From positions 292,855-356,854 of the forward strand of contig NZ_QCXQ01000001.1 of assembly GCF_003124125.1 (NCBI RefSeq): 64,000 nucleotides of DNA. Direction: 5' to 3'. Origin of the DNA: Levilactobacillus bambusae. Lineage in GTDB: Bacteria > Bacillota > Bacilli > Lactobacillales > Lactobacillaceae. Under the pieces are notes generated by a model. It did no database searches, had not been told where the DNA came from, and saw only the letters and a program-made list of their open reading frames with translations. Every line of letters begins with the position of its first letter. Within the stretch, counting starts at the first letter, position 1. This document shows positions 57,425 to 63,905 of this stretch, one piece after another. A program made the position numbers and the translations under genes.

Positions 57425-57916
57425 CTAACCTTGGTTTACCTGTTCCATTTGTGCCTCGAAGGCTTCCCTAATAGCAGTCTCAGATAGCTTTAAGTCTACA
57501 AGCCCAAACTTTAGGTAGAGTCGCCAGGCATGACGAAAATCATCTTGCCGATGTTCAAAATAGCTGTTAAAAATCAGACGTTTAGTAATTAAATAGTGTT
57601 CGTCCCAATCAGAACTGACCTTTGTCTTTAATAACCGTTGATAATCATCCGGCTTCATGACAATCACCTGCGACCAAGTCTGCTTCGCTGCAATCAGCAA
57701 AAAGCCAATTAGACCGGCGGCATAGCGCTGACTTATCTCAGAGACGTTCGCCTCATTGGATAAGTCGGCCGTCGACCTCAGATTAGCTAGAGCCGTATCA
57801 CACTGGACGTACGCCCGCTCCTTACCCTGCTGACCGGATAGCGTCACTTGATGGTTCGCTTTAAACGCATTATCCGCAATAATCGTTTGCTGCAGCATTT
57901 TTGCTAAGTCTAGCAT
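57425..57916 (-). CDS. Unrecognised protein, third gene of unknown operon
   Basis: This protein of 163 residues is soluble and alpha-rich, with no signal peptide or membrane segment. The N-terminal 35 residues (MLQQTIIADNAFKANHQ) and a C-terminal helix (ETAIREAFEAQMEQVNQ) flank a compact middle part with SQRYAAGLIGFLLIAAKQ. I do not recognise the family. It follows the 317-residue gene by 17 bases and is the last gene before a terminator. Confidence 0.6.
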   Translation of the reverse strand: MLDLAKMLQQTIIADNAFKANHQVTLSGQQGKERAYVQCDTALANLRSTADLSNEANVSEISQRYAAGLIGFLLIAAKQTWSQVIVMKPDDYQRLLKTKVSSDWDEHYLITKRLIFNSYFEHRQDDFRHAWRLYLKFGLVDLKLSETAIREAFEAQMEQVNQG

Positions 57917-57933
57917 TCTTTACTCGGTCCCTT

Positions 57934-58887
57934 CTACGTAAACATGAGTGGATCGGATTTAATTTCCAACTGACCAAGGTTGTTCAGGTACCAGTTGCGC
58001 ATAAATTCATATCTCAGAATTACGTCAAACCAGGAAACGGCTTGGTTGGGGTCGTTTACAGCAATTGCCCATTCAGGCGTCCCATCCTTTTGGTTGTCAA
58101 ATACCGTCACAACCACGTCGTCAGGTAGTTGCAGCACTGCTCCCCGGCCCCGATCGGTATTTTGCAGCATATAGCCATTTTCAGCCGCACTCACAAATAA
58201 TTTATCCACGATTTCAGCGCTTAGCTGGGCGTCCTTAACCGGGTAAATTTGGGCGTTAGCCGTATCCAAAATGTTAAAGTCCACGGAAAAGCCGTAATCC
58301 CGTTTTAGATAGGTTCCAAAATCAATCAGCACTTGTAAGGCCGTTTTAATCGTTTGTTCCGGAACGTCTCCTCTGTAATCGATAATAAACAACTGGGTCA
58401 GGGCGTGACTGTTAAACCGCATCATATGTTTTTCTAAGTTCAAGTAGAATAACCGTTGACCAGAAGCTTGCTCTTCGTAAAACACACCGCCGCCCTCATT
58501 ATTCTCCATAATGAAGTCAAACGAACCCCGATCACCTAAACTTGTTAACTGCTGCGATAGTTCTTCACGATGGGGAACCGAATGTAAAATCACCTGTTTG
58601 CCCTGATCGTGAAGTTCTAGTAAACGGCTCATAAATAACAGGTAGTAGTCGGCATTACTATATTGATGAGGGAAAGTCACAAAATCTGAATTTAGCCTAA
58701 AACCGGCCAACTGAGTGGCGGCGGATACCAATTCATCCGGGTTAGCCGTATTGATCAGTTGATCCATCAGCTTAGTAAAGGAAATTCCCTTTTCAAGGCC
58801 GCTTTTAATGGCGTTATTATAGTTCGTCAGTCGCCCACTGGTTGTGAGGGTTGAGACGTCCTTGGACTGTGTTTCATCGTTAGTCAT
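57934..58887 (-). CDS. Unrecognised protein, second gene of unknown operon
   Basis: This 317-residue soluble protein has no signal peptide. A low-complexity start is followed by a mixed alpha/beta body; segments such as FIMENNEGGGVFYEEQASGQRLFYLN and GYMLQNTDRGRGAVLQLPDDVVVTVFDNQ suggest a beta-rich C-terminal half. No catalytic signature is evident. The start overlaps the preceding gene by 8 bases, so translation is coupled. Function unknown. Confidence 0.6.
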   Translation of the reverse strand: MTNDETQSKDVSTLTTSGRLTNYNNAIKSGLEKGISFTKLMDQLINTANPDELVSAATQLAGFRLNSDFVTFPHQYSNADYYLLFMSRLLELHDQGKQVILHSVPHREELSQQLTSLGDRGSFDFIMENNEGGGVFYEEQASGQRLFYLNLEKHMMRFNSHALTQLFIIDYRGDVPEQTIKTALQVLIDFGTYLKRDYGFSVDFNILDTANAQIYPVKDAQLSAEIVDKLFVSAAENGYMLQNTDRGRGAVLQLPDDVVVTVFDNQKDGTPEWAIAVNDPNQAVSWFDVILRYEFMRNWYLNNLGQLEIKSDPLMFT

Positions 58888-59755
58888 TAGACTTCACCCC
58901 CGCTCCAAAGAGGCTGTTCAGATAATCAACGTAAAGGCTTTGATTGTGGGCCTGGAACTTATTAAAGTCGCCAAAGGTCCCCTCAACACTCTGCTTTTCG
59001 TATTCCATAATGGTGTTTTCCTTGGACAAAGCTAGAATTCGATCATCATTTTCCTTAATGGTCTTATTCGAGTTCAATGCCCGCTCGTCTTCATCGGCCA
59101 AGTCGCTGAGTTGATCAATCAACTGTTGCCGTTCTTCTTTGACCTTACCGGAATCCCATGGCATCGTGCTCTTCTGGCTGTTTTCCTTCATCTGAGAACG
59201 AAGAGCCGCCTTTTTCGCATCACGTTCATCCTGTTGATCAATCAAATCCTGCAACTGTTCACTTTCTGCACTGATCTCATCAATCTTATCAGAATTAAGC
59301 CGTTTACCAGACCGAGCCAATTCAAACGTCTGCTGTAACTTATTAAATTCATCTGAATCAAAGTTAAACGCGACGTTTAACACGTCAAGCGAACCGAACA
59401 AGCGCCGATCCCACCAGTTACCGAAGTAAATATGAAACTGACCGAGGGCAAACTCATCGTAGTAGAAAAATGGGTAGGTGTGGCCAAGATAATCAATCAG
59501 CTTTTCACTTAAATAGTGGCTTAATTCGGCATGACTATCCGCAACCAACTGAGCATTTGCCGTTGGCTGAGCTTCAGAGTTGTTTCTAATTTCTTGATCG
59601 TATCGTTGCTGATCCAACAATTCATAGACTTTACGATCATCCTGATTTTGAATGGCGGTTTGTAGGGCTTGTAAGTAACTCAGCTTATTCGCGATAACCG
59701 TATTCAAATTATTATCAGAAGGTTCCGTCGTATGTACATTTTCTTGATTTTCCAT
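58880..59755 (-). CDS. Unrecognised coiled-coil protein, first gene of unknown operon
   Basis: This 291-residue acidic protein has a helical N-terminus, a central conserved-looking aromatic patch (YPFFYYDEFALGQFHIYFGNWWDRR, about residues 93-117) and a long charged coiled coil (about 140-255, with repeated Glu-Gln-Leu-Asp). No Walker motif is present, so labels such as SbcC-like ATPase would not be supported. It opens a three-gene operon whose members overlap or nearly touch. Function unknown. Confidence 0.6.
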   Translation of the reverse strand: MENQENVHTTEPSDNNLNTVIANKLSYLQALQTAIQNQDDRKVYELLDQQRYDQEIRNNSEAQPTANAQLVADSHAELSHYLSEKLIDYLGHTYPFFYYDEFALGQFHIYFGNWWDRRLFGSLDVLNVAFNFDSDEFNKLQQTFELARSGKRLNSDKIDEISAESEQLQDLIDQQDERDAKKAALRSQMKENSQKSTMPWDSGKVKEERQQLIDQLSDLADEDERALNSNKTIKENDDRILALSKENTIMEYEKQSVEGTFGDFNKFQAHNQSLYVDYLNSLFGAGVKSND

Positions 59756-59995
59756 TTATATCCCTCATTCGCATGTTTTACATCCATGAAATGTTATTTA
59801 TACTAGATTAATGTTACCGAAAAAACGCCTAAAGATAAAGCCAAATGGCTAAAATTTCCCGAATCTACAAAAAAAACGCATCCTTTTCTCCCTATTTTGG
59901 GCTCCAATCGTTAAATTTCCCAATTCTCAAGCGAATTAGTATAATTAAGTTGAAACAATTCACAATAATTTATTGAAGATAAGGGAGGTTTTTAT
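59756..59995. promoter_or_regulatory. Divergent intergenic region with DUF805 promoter
   Basis: Between the divergent unknown operon (minus) and the DUF805 gene (plus). A perfect plus-strand -10 TATAAT lies at 59940-59945 with a weak -35; on the minus strand a TATAAA at about 59800 may serve the operon. AT-rich, no further genes seen. Confidence 0.45.
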
Positions 59996-60364
59996 ATGAT
60001 TGAAGCCTACAGAGATTTCTGGAATAATATTCTGAATTTTTCGGGGACTGCAAATCGGCCCCAGTACTGGTGGCCAATTATTATTAACTATATTTTAGGC
60101 GGTCTGATTATTGCCCTGCTTCAAACGACGTTGGGTCATCCCCTTAACGACATTTACAGTTGGCAAGACCTTAGCGTAAATTCCATTGTTCAAGTGGTTG
60201 CAATTATTGTGTGGTTAGGGACCTTATCACTTCGGATTCGCCGGCTCCATGATTCTGATCATTCTGGCTGGTGGGTCTTAATTGATATCATTCCAATTCT
60301 CGGAACGATTTGGTTCTTCATCTTAATGATTTTACCATCCCGGCCAAACCGTTGGGAAATGTAA
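59996..60364 (+). CDS. DUF805 family membrane protein
   Basis: This protein of 122 residues has the family start (YRDFWNNILNFSGTANRPQYWW) and about four hydrophobic segments, with SLRIRRLHDSDHSGWWVLIDIIPILG near residue 80-105, the DUF805 signature. Related proteins (YhaH and others) are inner-membrane proteins of unknown function. AGGGAGG ribosome site. It shares a bidirectional terminator with the glnA remnant. Confidence 0.9.
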   Translation: MIEAYRDFWNNILNFSGTANRPQYWWPIIINYILGGLIIALLQTTLGHPLNDIYSWQDLSVNSIVQVVAIIVWLGTLSLRIRRLHDSDHSGWWVLIDIIPILGTIWFFILMILPSRPNRWEM

Positions 60365-60388
60365 GCAAGGGTTAATCATGGAACCTGT

Positions 60389-60437
60389 AAAAAAGCCTTG
60401 AAACAACTGAATTCCAGTTGTCTCAGGGCTTTTTTGA
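60389..60437. terminator. Bidirectional terminator between DUF805 gene and glnA remnant
   Basis: A nearly perfect inverted repeat (AAAAAAGCC-TTGA-ACAACTG type arms) with A-run and T-run at its ends serves both strands. Confidence 0.9.
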
Positions 60438-60447
60438 TTTATATGTT

Positions 60448-60534
60448 AATACAATTCCAAATACTGATCCCGTTCCCACTGGGAAACTTGGGTGCGGTAC
60501 GAGTTGTATTCCATGTTTTTGGCGGAAATAATTT
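60448..60534 (-). pseudogene. glnA: 3'-end remnant of glutamine synthetase, probable attachment site
   Basis: On the minus strand 28 codons in frame end at a stop: they include SAKNMEYNSYRTQVSQ and WERDQYLELY. This matches the C-terminus of GlnA (Bacillus-type enzymes end in FRTQVHPWEREQY-like sequence). Upstream in frame a stop (60537-60535) breaks the reading frame and the sequence becomes AT-rich phage-like DNA. The terminator beyond the remnant is intact. The natural reading is that a prophage inserted in the 3' end of glnA, the full-length gene being restored at the other end by phage-borne sequence outside the window. Confidence 0.75.
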
Positions 60535-60617
60535 AACGTTTCATAACTTCTCATTAGGACTTAGAATACTTATTTTTAGCTAACTTTCCTTATTCATGTT
60601 TCGCTAGTCCTTGTTAT

Positions 60618-60647
60618 TTCCCACAGAATTGTGGGAAGTTTGTGGGA
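60618..60647. repeat. Inverted and direct TGTGGGA repeats near the junction
   Basis: TTCCCACA (60618-60625), GAAT, TGTGGGAA (60630-60637) form a perfect inverted repeat, followed after 3 bases by a further TGTGGGA (60641-60647). Placed about 90 bases inside the glnA junction, they could be integrase arm-type sites. Confidence 0.4.
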
Positions 60648-60800
60648 CGTAATATATAAATGCTAATTAGGTATATTATTTGTCTTTTGCGGTTTATCCA
60701 GAAAACTAATTGATATCAGAAAAAAGAACAAGAACGGACAACGAGGTAACTAATACAAGAAATAACATCCTTACAATGGTAAATCCATCCATTAAGCAAT

Positions 60801-61010
60801 CTATCTGTTTCGTGGGTCATGTTCACCAGTGGCCGCTTCCATTCCTTCAGCAGTGACAACGATTTGTTTGCCAAATACACGATATGTTCCTTTAGGCCAC
60901 TTTTCAGGAGTATGGTAAATCGATGTACGAACATAAGCGTCATTTTTACCCCATATCTGCGCCGCTTCCTTTGCGCTCAAAATATTAGGATCATTTAAAT
61001 CAATGTGCAT
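60801..61010 (-). CDS. Small helix-turn-helix protein
   Basis: This 69-residue protein has LSAKEAAQIWGKNDAYVRTSIYHTPEKWPKG (about residues 11-41), an excisionase/HTH_59-like helix-turn-helix with a wing (TYRVFGKQIVVTAEGMEAATGE). Such small proteins are common on mobile elements of lactobacilli and streptococci. The ATG at 61010 follows AGGTG; it lies 5 bases after the 27-residue peptide gene, so the two are coupled. It could be the regulator of the operators at 61323-61358 (inference). Confidence 0.75.
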   Translation of the reverse strand: MHIDLNDPNILSAKEAAQIWGKNDAYVRTSIYHTPEKWPKGTYRVFGKQIVVTAEGMEAATGEHDPRNR

Positions 61011-61015
61011 AGTTA

Positions 61016-61099
61016 TCACCTCATCATATTGTAGATTGCTAAAAGTAGTGCCAGAATCGCTAAGATTAATCCGATATTAATTTTGGTAGAATTTTTCAT
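61016..61099 (-). CDS. 27-residue single-span membrane peptide
   Basis: The peptide has a polar start (MKNSTKIN) followed by an uninterrupted hydrophobic span (IGLILAILALLLAIY) and NMMR at the end. The ribosome site is GAGGTG, 6 bases before ATG. It is separated from the 40-residue gene by a hairpin (61132-61160, AAGGGT ... ACCCTT) and ends 5 bases before the HTH start codon. Length and position suggest a membrane-active or regulatory peptide; function unknown. Confidence 0.5.
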   Translation of the reverse strand: MKNSTKINIGLILAILALLLAIYNMMR

Positions 61100-61166
61100 T
61101 TTAATCACCTCATGATATAATATACGGAAATAAGGGTTTGAGTTTATCACTCTTACCCTTTTCCGA

Positions 61167-61289
61167 TTAGCGTTTGAAGATAGTGGTTATCACATTGAGT
61201 AAGAATGACAGGACTCCAATCCAAAACGTCACGCTTGCTTTCACCTCATCTTTTGAACGCTTTTTCTTGTGCTTCGGTTTATGGCTCAT
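61167..61289 (-). CDS. 40-residue cationic membrane peptide
   Basis: The peptide has a strongly basic N-terminus (MSHKPKHKKKRSKDE) and one hydrophobic segment (VTFWIGVLSFLLNVITTIF) ending in KR. It has an excellent ribosome site (AAGGGAGGTG) and a promoter with a -35 TTGATT and 17-base spacer just upstream. Prophage-borne holin-like toxins have this shape, but no family is assigned. Confidence 0.6.
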   Translation of the reverse strand: MSHKPKHKKKRSKDEVKASVTFWIGVLSFLLNVITTIFKR

Positions 61290-61316
61290 GGTTATCACCT
61301 CCCTTAGCACACTTTT

Positions 61317-61358
61317 ATAATAACACGGTATAGTGTTATAATCAACACTTTATCGTGT
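61317..61358 (-). promoter_or_regulatory. Operator-controlled promoter of the small-peptide/HTH operon
   Basis: On the minus strand -35 TTGATT (61345-61340), a 17-base spacer and -10 TATTAT (61322-61317). Two copies of ACAC-N6-GTGT occur, at 61323-61336 (inside the spacer) and 61345-61358 (over the -35), their centres 22 bases apart, two helical turns. A dimeric repressor binding cooperatively would shut this promoter. Confidence 0.7.
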
Positions 61359-61371
61359 AATTATTGCAATA

Positions 61372-61521
61372 AAATAACCCCCACCCGAAATTAATCGAGT
61401 GAGGGATTAATATATGTAGGCCTCTTGGCGACCAAGCACAAGAGGGCACAGAAAAGCTACCAAGACAATCTATTAGCCTAATAGATTTATGTGAAGAAGC
61501 CAATCTCCACAAATCTCTCTA
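61372..61521 (-). ncRNA. Candidate antitoxin small RNA, about 150 bases
   Basis: On the minus strand -35 TTGATT (61555-61550), a 16-base spacer and perfect -10 TATAAT (61533-61528) predict a start near 61521. The RNA has no convincing reading frame. It contains a perfect 9-base hairpin (61467-61487), a second hairpin with 7-base stem and 11-base loop (61421-61445), and ends at a terminator (61378-61406; 11-base stem, loop TTAATT, then T-rich). Its 5' part reads GAGAGATTTGT, the exact complement of 61706-61716 in the peptide gene. Confidence 0.6.
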
Positions 61522-61629
61522 ACTGTTATTATAAGGTACCATATTTTAAAATCAACTGATTATCTCAATTTGTAATAAAATTAATAGTTCAATGATTTGT
61601 CAACTCATTTATTTTAATATTTTTTCTGT

Positions 61630-61700
61630 TACAATATGAACAGGCGACATTTTCAATCGCCTTGCCAGCGAAATGGTCGCCTAGAAGGAGCCTCTCTTCG
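61630..61700 (+). promoter_or_regulatory. Promoter and structured leader of candidate toxin
   Basis: A -10 TACAAT (61630-61635) with a weak -35 predicts a start near 61642. The leader forms a stem between GGCGAC-ATTT (61643-61652) and AAATGGTCGCC (61671-61681) and then presents the ribosome site GAAGGAG (61684-61690). Such 5' stems that slow translation are common in type I toxin mRNAs. Confidence 0.5.
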
Positions 61701-61781
61701 TTGAAACAAATCTCTCGTTTCATCTTTTTATACGTAATATTACCACTCGTAATTAATTACGTCTCATCTGTTCTTTTTTAG
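61701..61781 (+). CDS. Candidate type I toxin, 26-residue hydrophobic peptide
   Basis: The reading frame starts with TTG, 10 bases after GAAGGAG, and encodes a short basic start (MKQISR) followed by an uninterrupted hydrophobic span (FIFLYVILPLVINYVSSVLF). The pattern VILPLVINY recalls the VIAPIFVG core of Fst/Ldr toxins but is not a clear match. Codons 2-6 contain ACAAATCTCTC, repeated in the antisense-directed small RNA gene at 61509-61519. A terminator follows at 61821. Confidence 0.5.
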   Translation: MKQISRFIFLYVILPLVINYVSSVLF

Positions 61782-61820
61782 GATAGCATGACAAACTATA
61801 GGACGCAACCGATGCGTTCG

Positions 61821-61856
61821 GCCCCCGGAACTTAGCCAGTTTAGGGGGCTCTTTTA
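61821..61856 (+). terminator. Terminator of the candidate toxin mRNA
   Basis: GCCCCCGGAAC (61821-61831) and GTTTAGGGGGC (61839-61849) form a stem with one mismatch, followed by TCTTTT. Confidence 0.8.
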
Positions 61857-61861
61857 ATTAC

Positions 61862-61979
61862 AGCAAAAAGCCCCCCACTCAAAATTAATCGAGTGAGGGG
61901 CTTTAGTATGATGGATCAAGAGAGTTTTGCTACTTATTGAGAGAACATGAACGTATCTACGTGATTGCGCCATAGGTAC
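61862..61979 (-). ncRNA. Second candidate small RNA ending in a copy of the antitoxin terminator
   Basis: On the minus strand -35 TTGTTC (62014-62009), a 17-base spacer and -10 TACTAT (61991-61986) could start an RNA near 61979. It ends at 61867-61902, a hairpin nearly identical to the terminator of the first small RNA (shared core ATTAATCGAGTGAGGG on the plus strand) followed by TTTTT on the minus strand. It would converge on the toxin mRNA. No coding capacity is evident. Confidence 0.4.
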
Positions 61980-62040
61980 ACTCATATAGTACTTCGATTT
62001 CATTTTCTGAACAACTATTTAGACTCATTTTTAATAACAA

Positions 62041-62080
62041 AAAACAAAGCAGCCCTCACGTCCTGTGAGAACCACTTTGT
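62041..62080 (-). terminator. Terminator of the phage structural operon
   Basis: ACAAAG ... CTCAC and GTGAG ... CTTTGT arms form a long imperfect stem followed on the minus strand by six T. The 100 bases between it and the BppU stop codon show no gene. Confidence 0.8.
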
Positions 62081-62182
62081 CCTATAACCATCAACATGAA
62101 AAGATAATCGATAAAACTTGGATTTCGCTTCCTAACAATAACATTCTATCTTTAATCTCTTGTGTCAGGCAAGCATATAGAC

Positions 62183-63496
62183 TTACTCTTTTTCAGCAGC
62201 GCCTAAAGTGATAGCGTCTGCTTTAGTAATGGCGCCGATCTGGTACATCTTCATGACAAAGTCCGATGACGTACCGCCGACTGGTGCGCCAGTAGTAGCT
62301 TGGCAACCGGTATAGTCTAGATCATCTCCAGGCCGCAACGGGTTACCGATAGTGATGTTTCCCCAGTTAGGTGTGACATCTACTGTCGAGGCCTTTAAAA
62401 CGTTGATTTTTAGCGTTCCAATCGAAAGCATAAGCACTGTTTGAGGCCAACCTAGGCCATACGAAATCGGCTGACCACTGTAGACGTTATACCCACTACC
62501 GTAGCCAAAACCACCTTCGCTTACCGTGTTGGCGGTATTTATAAGGGTTGCTCCATTATCAAAACGCGCTACCCATGGGTTACCACTTCGATCTAGTGAA
62601 AAGGAGCTCGGCGCACGTGTTGGTTTGGTTGATGGTTTTAAACTATCCAGCCAGTCTTGCTCTGTACCTGTGAATCCGTTCGCTACGGCGATATCATACG
62701 CTGACTTACCATCTTGTCCAGATATCCCTTGAGTTCCCTGAATACCCTGTAAGCCTTGGGGGCCTTGAAGTCCCGTTGCCCCAGAGAAGTCCGTCAAGAA
62801 GTTAAAACTAGATCCGTTCCAACTAAAAAGCTTCGAGTTGTCAGTGTCCTCAACATCCGATGAGATCATGACGAGGTCGCCGTCTGTCAAGCCAGCACCA
62901 GCGCTAGCCGTCATCTCTGCTATAGAAGAAAAGGTTTTAGTGATAGACATGGCCTTTCCTTGTGGCCCTTGTTCGCCTTGGATGCCTTGTGGGCCTTGAG
63001 CGCCTGTTTCACCCTTTGGCCCAGCATCCCCGGTGTCACCTTTCAGTCCGTGAACCGAGTTGGCAAGAAAATCTGCGACTGTTTGACTGGTTTCATTTTT
63101 CAGCTTCTCAAACTCTTGGATAAACGCTTCGAGGGTCAGTGACGAGATGACACTACCGCTGATCCCCATTGAGTTCGCATTGATACTAAGGGAGATAAAT
63201 CCCCGATCGGGAAAGATAGATTCACCGGTACGGCTAGTGATCCATAGCTCTAAGTCGTACATCCCCGGTGGTAGTTGGGTTAAGCTACCAGTGGAAAAAG
63301 TGAAGCTGTTGGATTTGTCATCAAAACTGGCCGGATACCGGCCCACAAAGCCATCGCTATTTTTGAGTTTTACCTCGGCAGACTGTCCATCAGTTAAAAC
63401 AACCTGCATTCCATTTTCGATTGCACTAAGTTCGATACTCGTCGCTGTGTCACCGAATTTAACGCTTTCGCCTGTAAGTAAGCTGAGAATTTTCAT
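62183..63496 (-). CDS. BppU-like phage baseplate protein with collagen-like repeats
   Basis: This 437-residue protein has an N-terminal domain (about residues 1-110: KILSLLTGESVKFGDTATSI, LPPGMYDLELWITSRTGESIFPDRGFISLSIN) of the BppU/baseplate upper-protein type of lactobacillus phages, two collagen-like Gly-X-Y stretches (about 150-181 and 239-263), the segment KSAYDIAVANGFTGTEQDWLDSL common in tail-fibre proteins, and a beta-rich C-terminus (300-437) that may bind the host surface. The ATG at 63496 follows AGGGGGTGG; a longer upstream frame has no ribosome site. Confidence 0.85.
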   Translation of the reverse strand: MKILSLLTGESVKFGDTATSIELSAIENGMQVVLTDGQSAEVKLKNSDGFVGRYPASFDDKSNSFTFSTGSLTQLPPGMYDLELWITSRTGESIFPDRGFISLSINANSMGISGSVISSLTLEAFIQEFEKLKNETSQTVADFLANSVHGLKGDTGDAGPKGETGAQGPQGIQGEQGPQGKAMSITKTFSSIAEMTASAGAGLTDGDLVMISSDVEDTDNSKLFSWNGSSFNFLTDFSGATGLQGPQGLQGIQGTQGISGQDGKSAYDIAVANGFTGTEQDWLDSLKPSTKPTRAPSSFSLDRSGNPWVARFDNGATLINTANTVSEGGFGYGSGYNVYSGQPISYGLGWPQTVLMLSIGTLKINVLKASTVDVTPNWGNITIGNPLRPGDDLDYTGCQATTGAPVGGTSSDFVMKMYQIGAITKADAITLGAAEKE

Positions 63497-63905
63497 CTCT
63501 ACCACCCCCTTTATTTTGTGTGTCCAGTTGCTCCAGTAGCTCGTTAATTCGACCCTTAAGCTCACCGATTTGCTTAGTAAGCTTGTCAATCACGCCGGAC
63601 TGCTCCTTTATGGTCTTGGATTGCTCCTTGATCTGCTGCGACTGGGCTGTGATCTGACTGGTTTGGATTTTGATTTGAGCCGACATAGTGGAGATTTTAG
63701 TATCCTTCTCCCCAATCAAGTCGAGGTTCTTACGTGCTTCATCCTGCATATCTTGCACGGTTTTAATCATATCTTGAAGCTGGCTAAAAATTAGGGACTG
63801 ATTGCTAGTATCAGCAGTTTGGCTCTTCTGTTCATAAGTAAACCAACCGGCAATTACACCACCGGCTACAGTCAAGAAGGTCGTGATGATACTAGTCCAC
63901 TCCAT
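63459..63905 (-). CDS. Membrane-anchored coiled-coil phage protein
   Basis: This 148-residue protein has one N-terminal hydrophobic segment (IITTFLTVAGGVIAGWFTY, about residues 5-23) and then a long coiled coil rich in Gln, Lys and Ile (about 40-125; repeated SQQIKEQSKTIKEQ). The start at 63905 follows GGAGGTGAG; it overlaps the next upstream gene by 14 bases and the BppU gene by 38 bases. Topology resembles small lysis or tail accessory proteins, but no family is recognised. Confidence 0.7.
   Translation of the reverse strand: MEWTSIITTFLTVAGGVIAGWFTYEQKSQTADTSNQSLIFSQLQDMIKTVQDMQDEARKNLDLIGEKDTKISTMSAQIKIQTSQITAQSQQIKEQSKTIKEQSGVIDKLTKQIGELKGRINELLEQLDTQNKGGGRDENSQLTYRRKR

Noticed and set aside
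58880-59755. SbcC-like exonuclease/ATPase label for the coiled-coil protein
   Set aside because: Coiled coil only; no Walker A, Walker B or signature motif is present.
60716-60943. 75-codon minus-strand frame overlapping the HTH gene
   Set aside because: It overlaps the HTH gene in another frame, lacks a ribosome site and has no protein-like pattern.
61905-62035. 23-codon minus-strand frame starting MSLNSCSENEIEVLYE
   Set aside because: No ribosome site; the region is better explained by a possible small-RNA promoter and the duplicated terminator.
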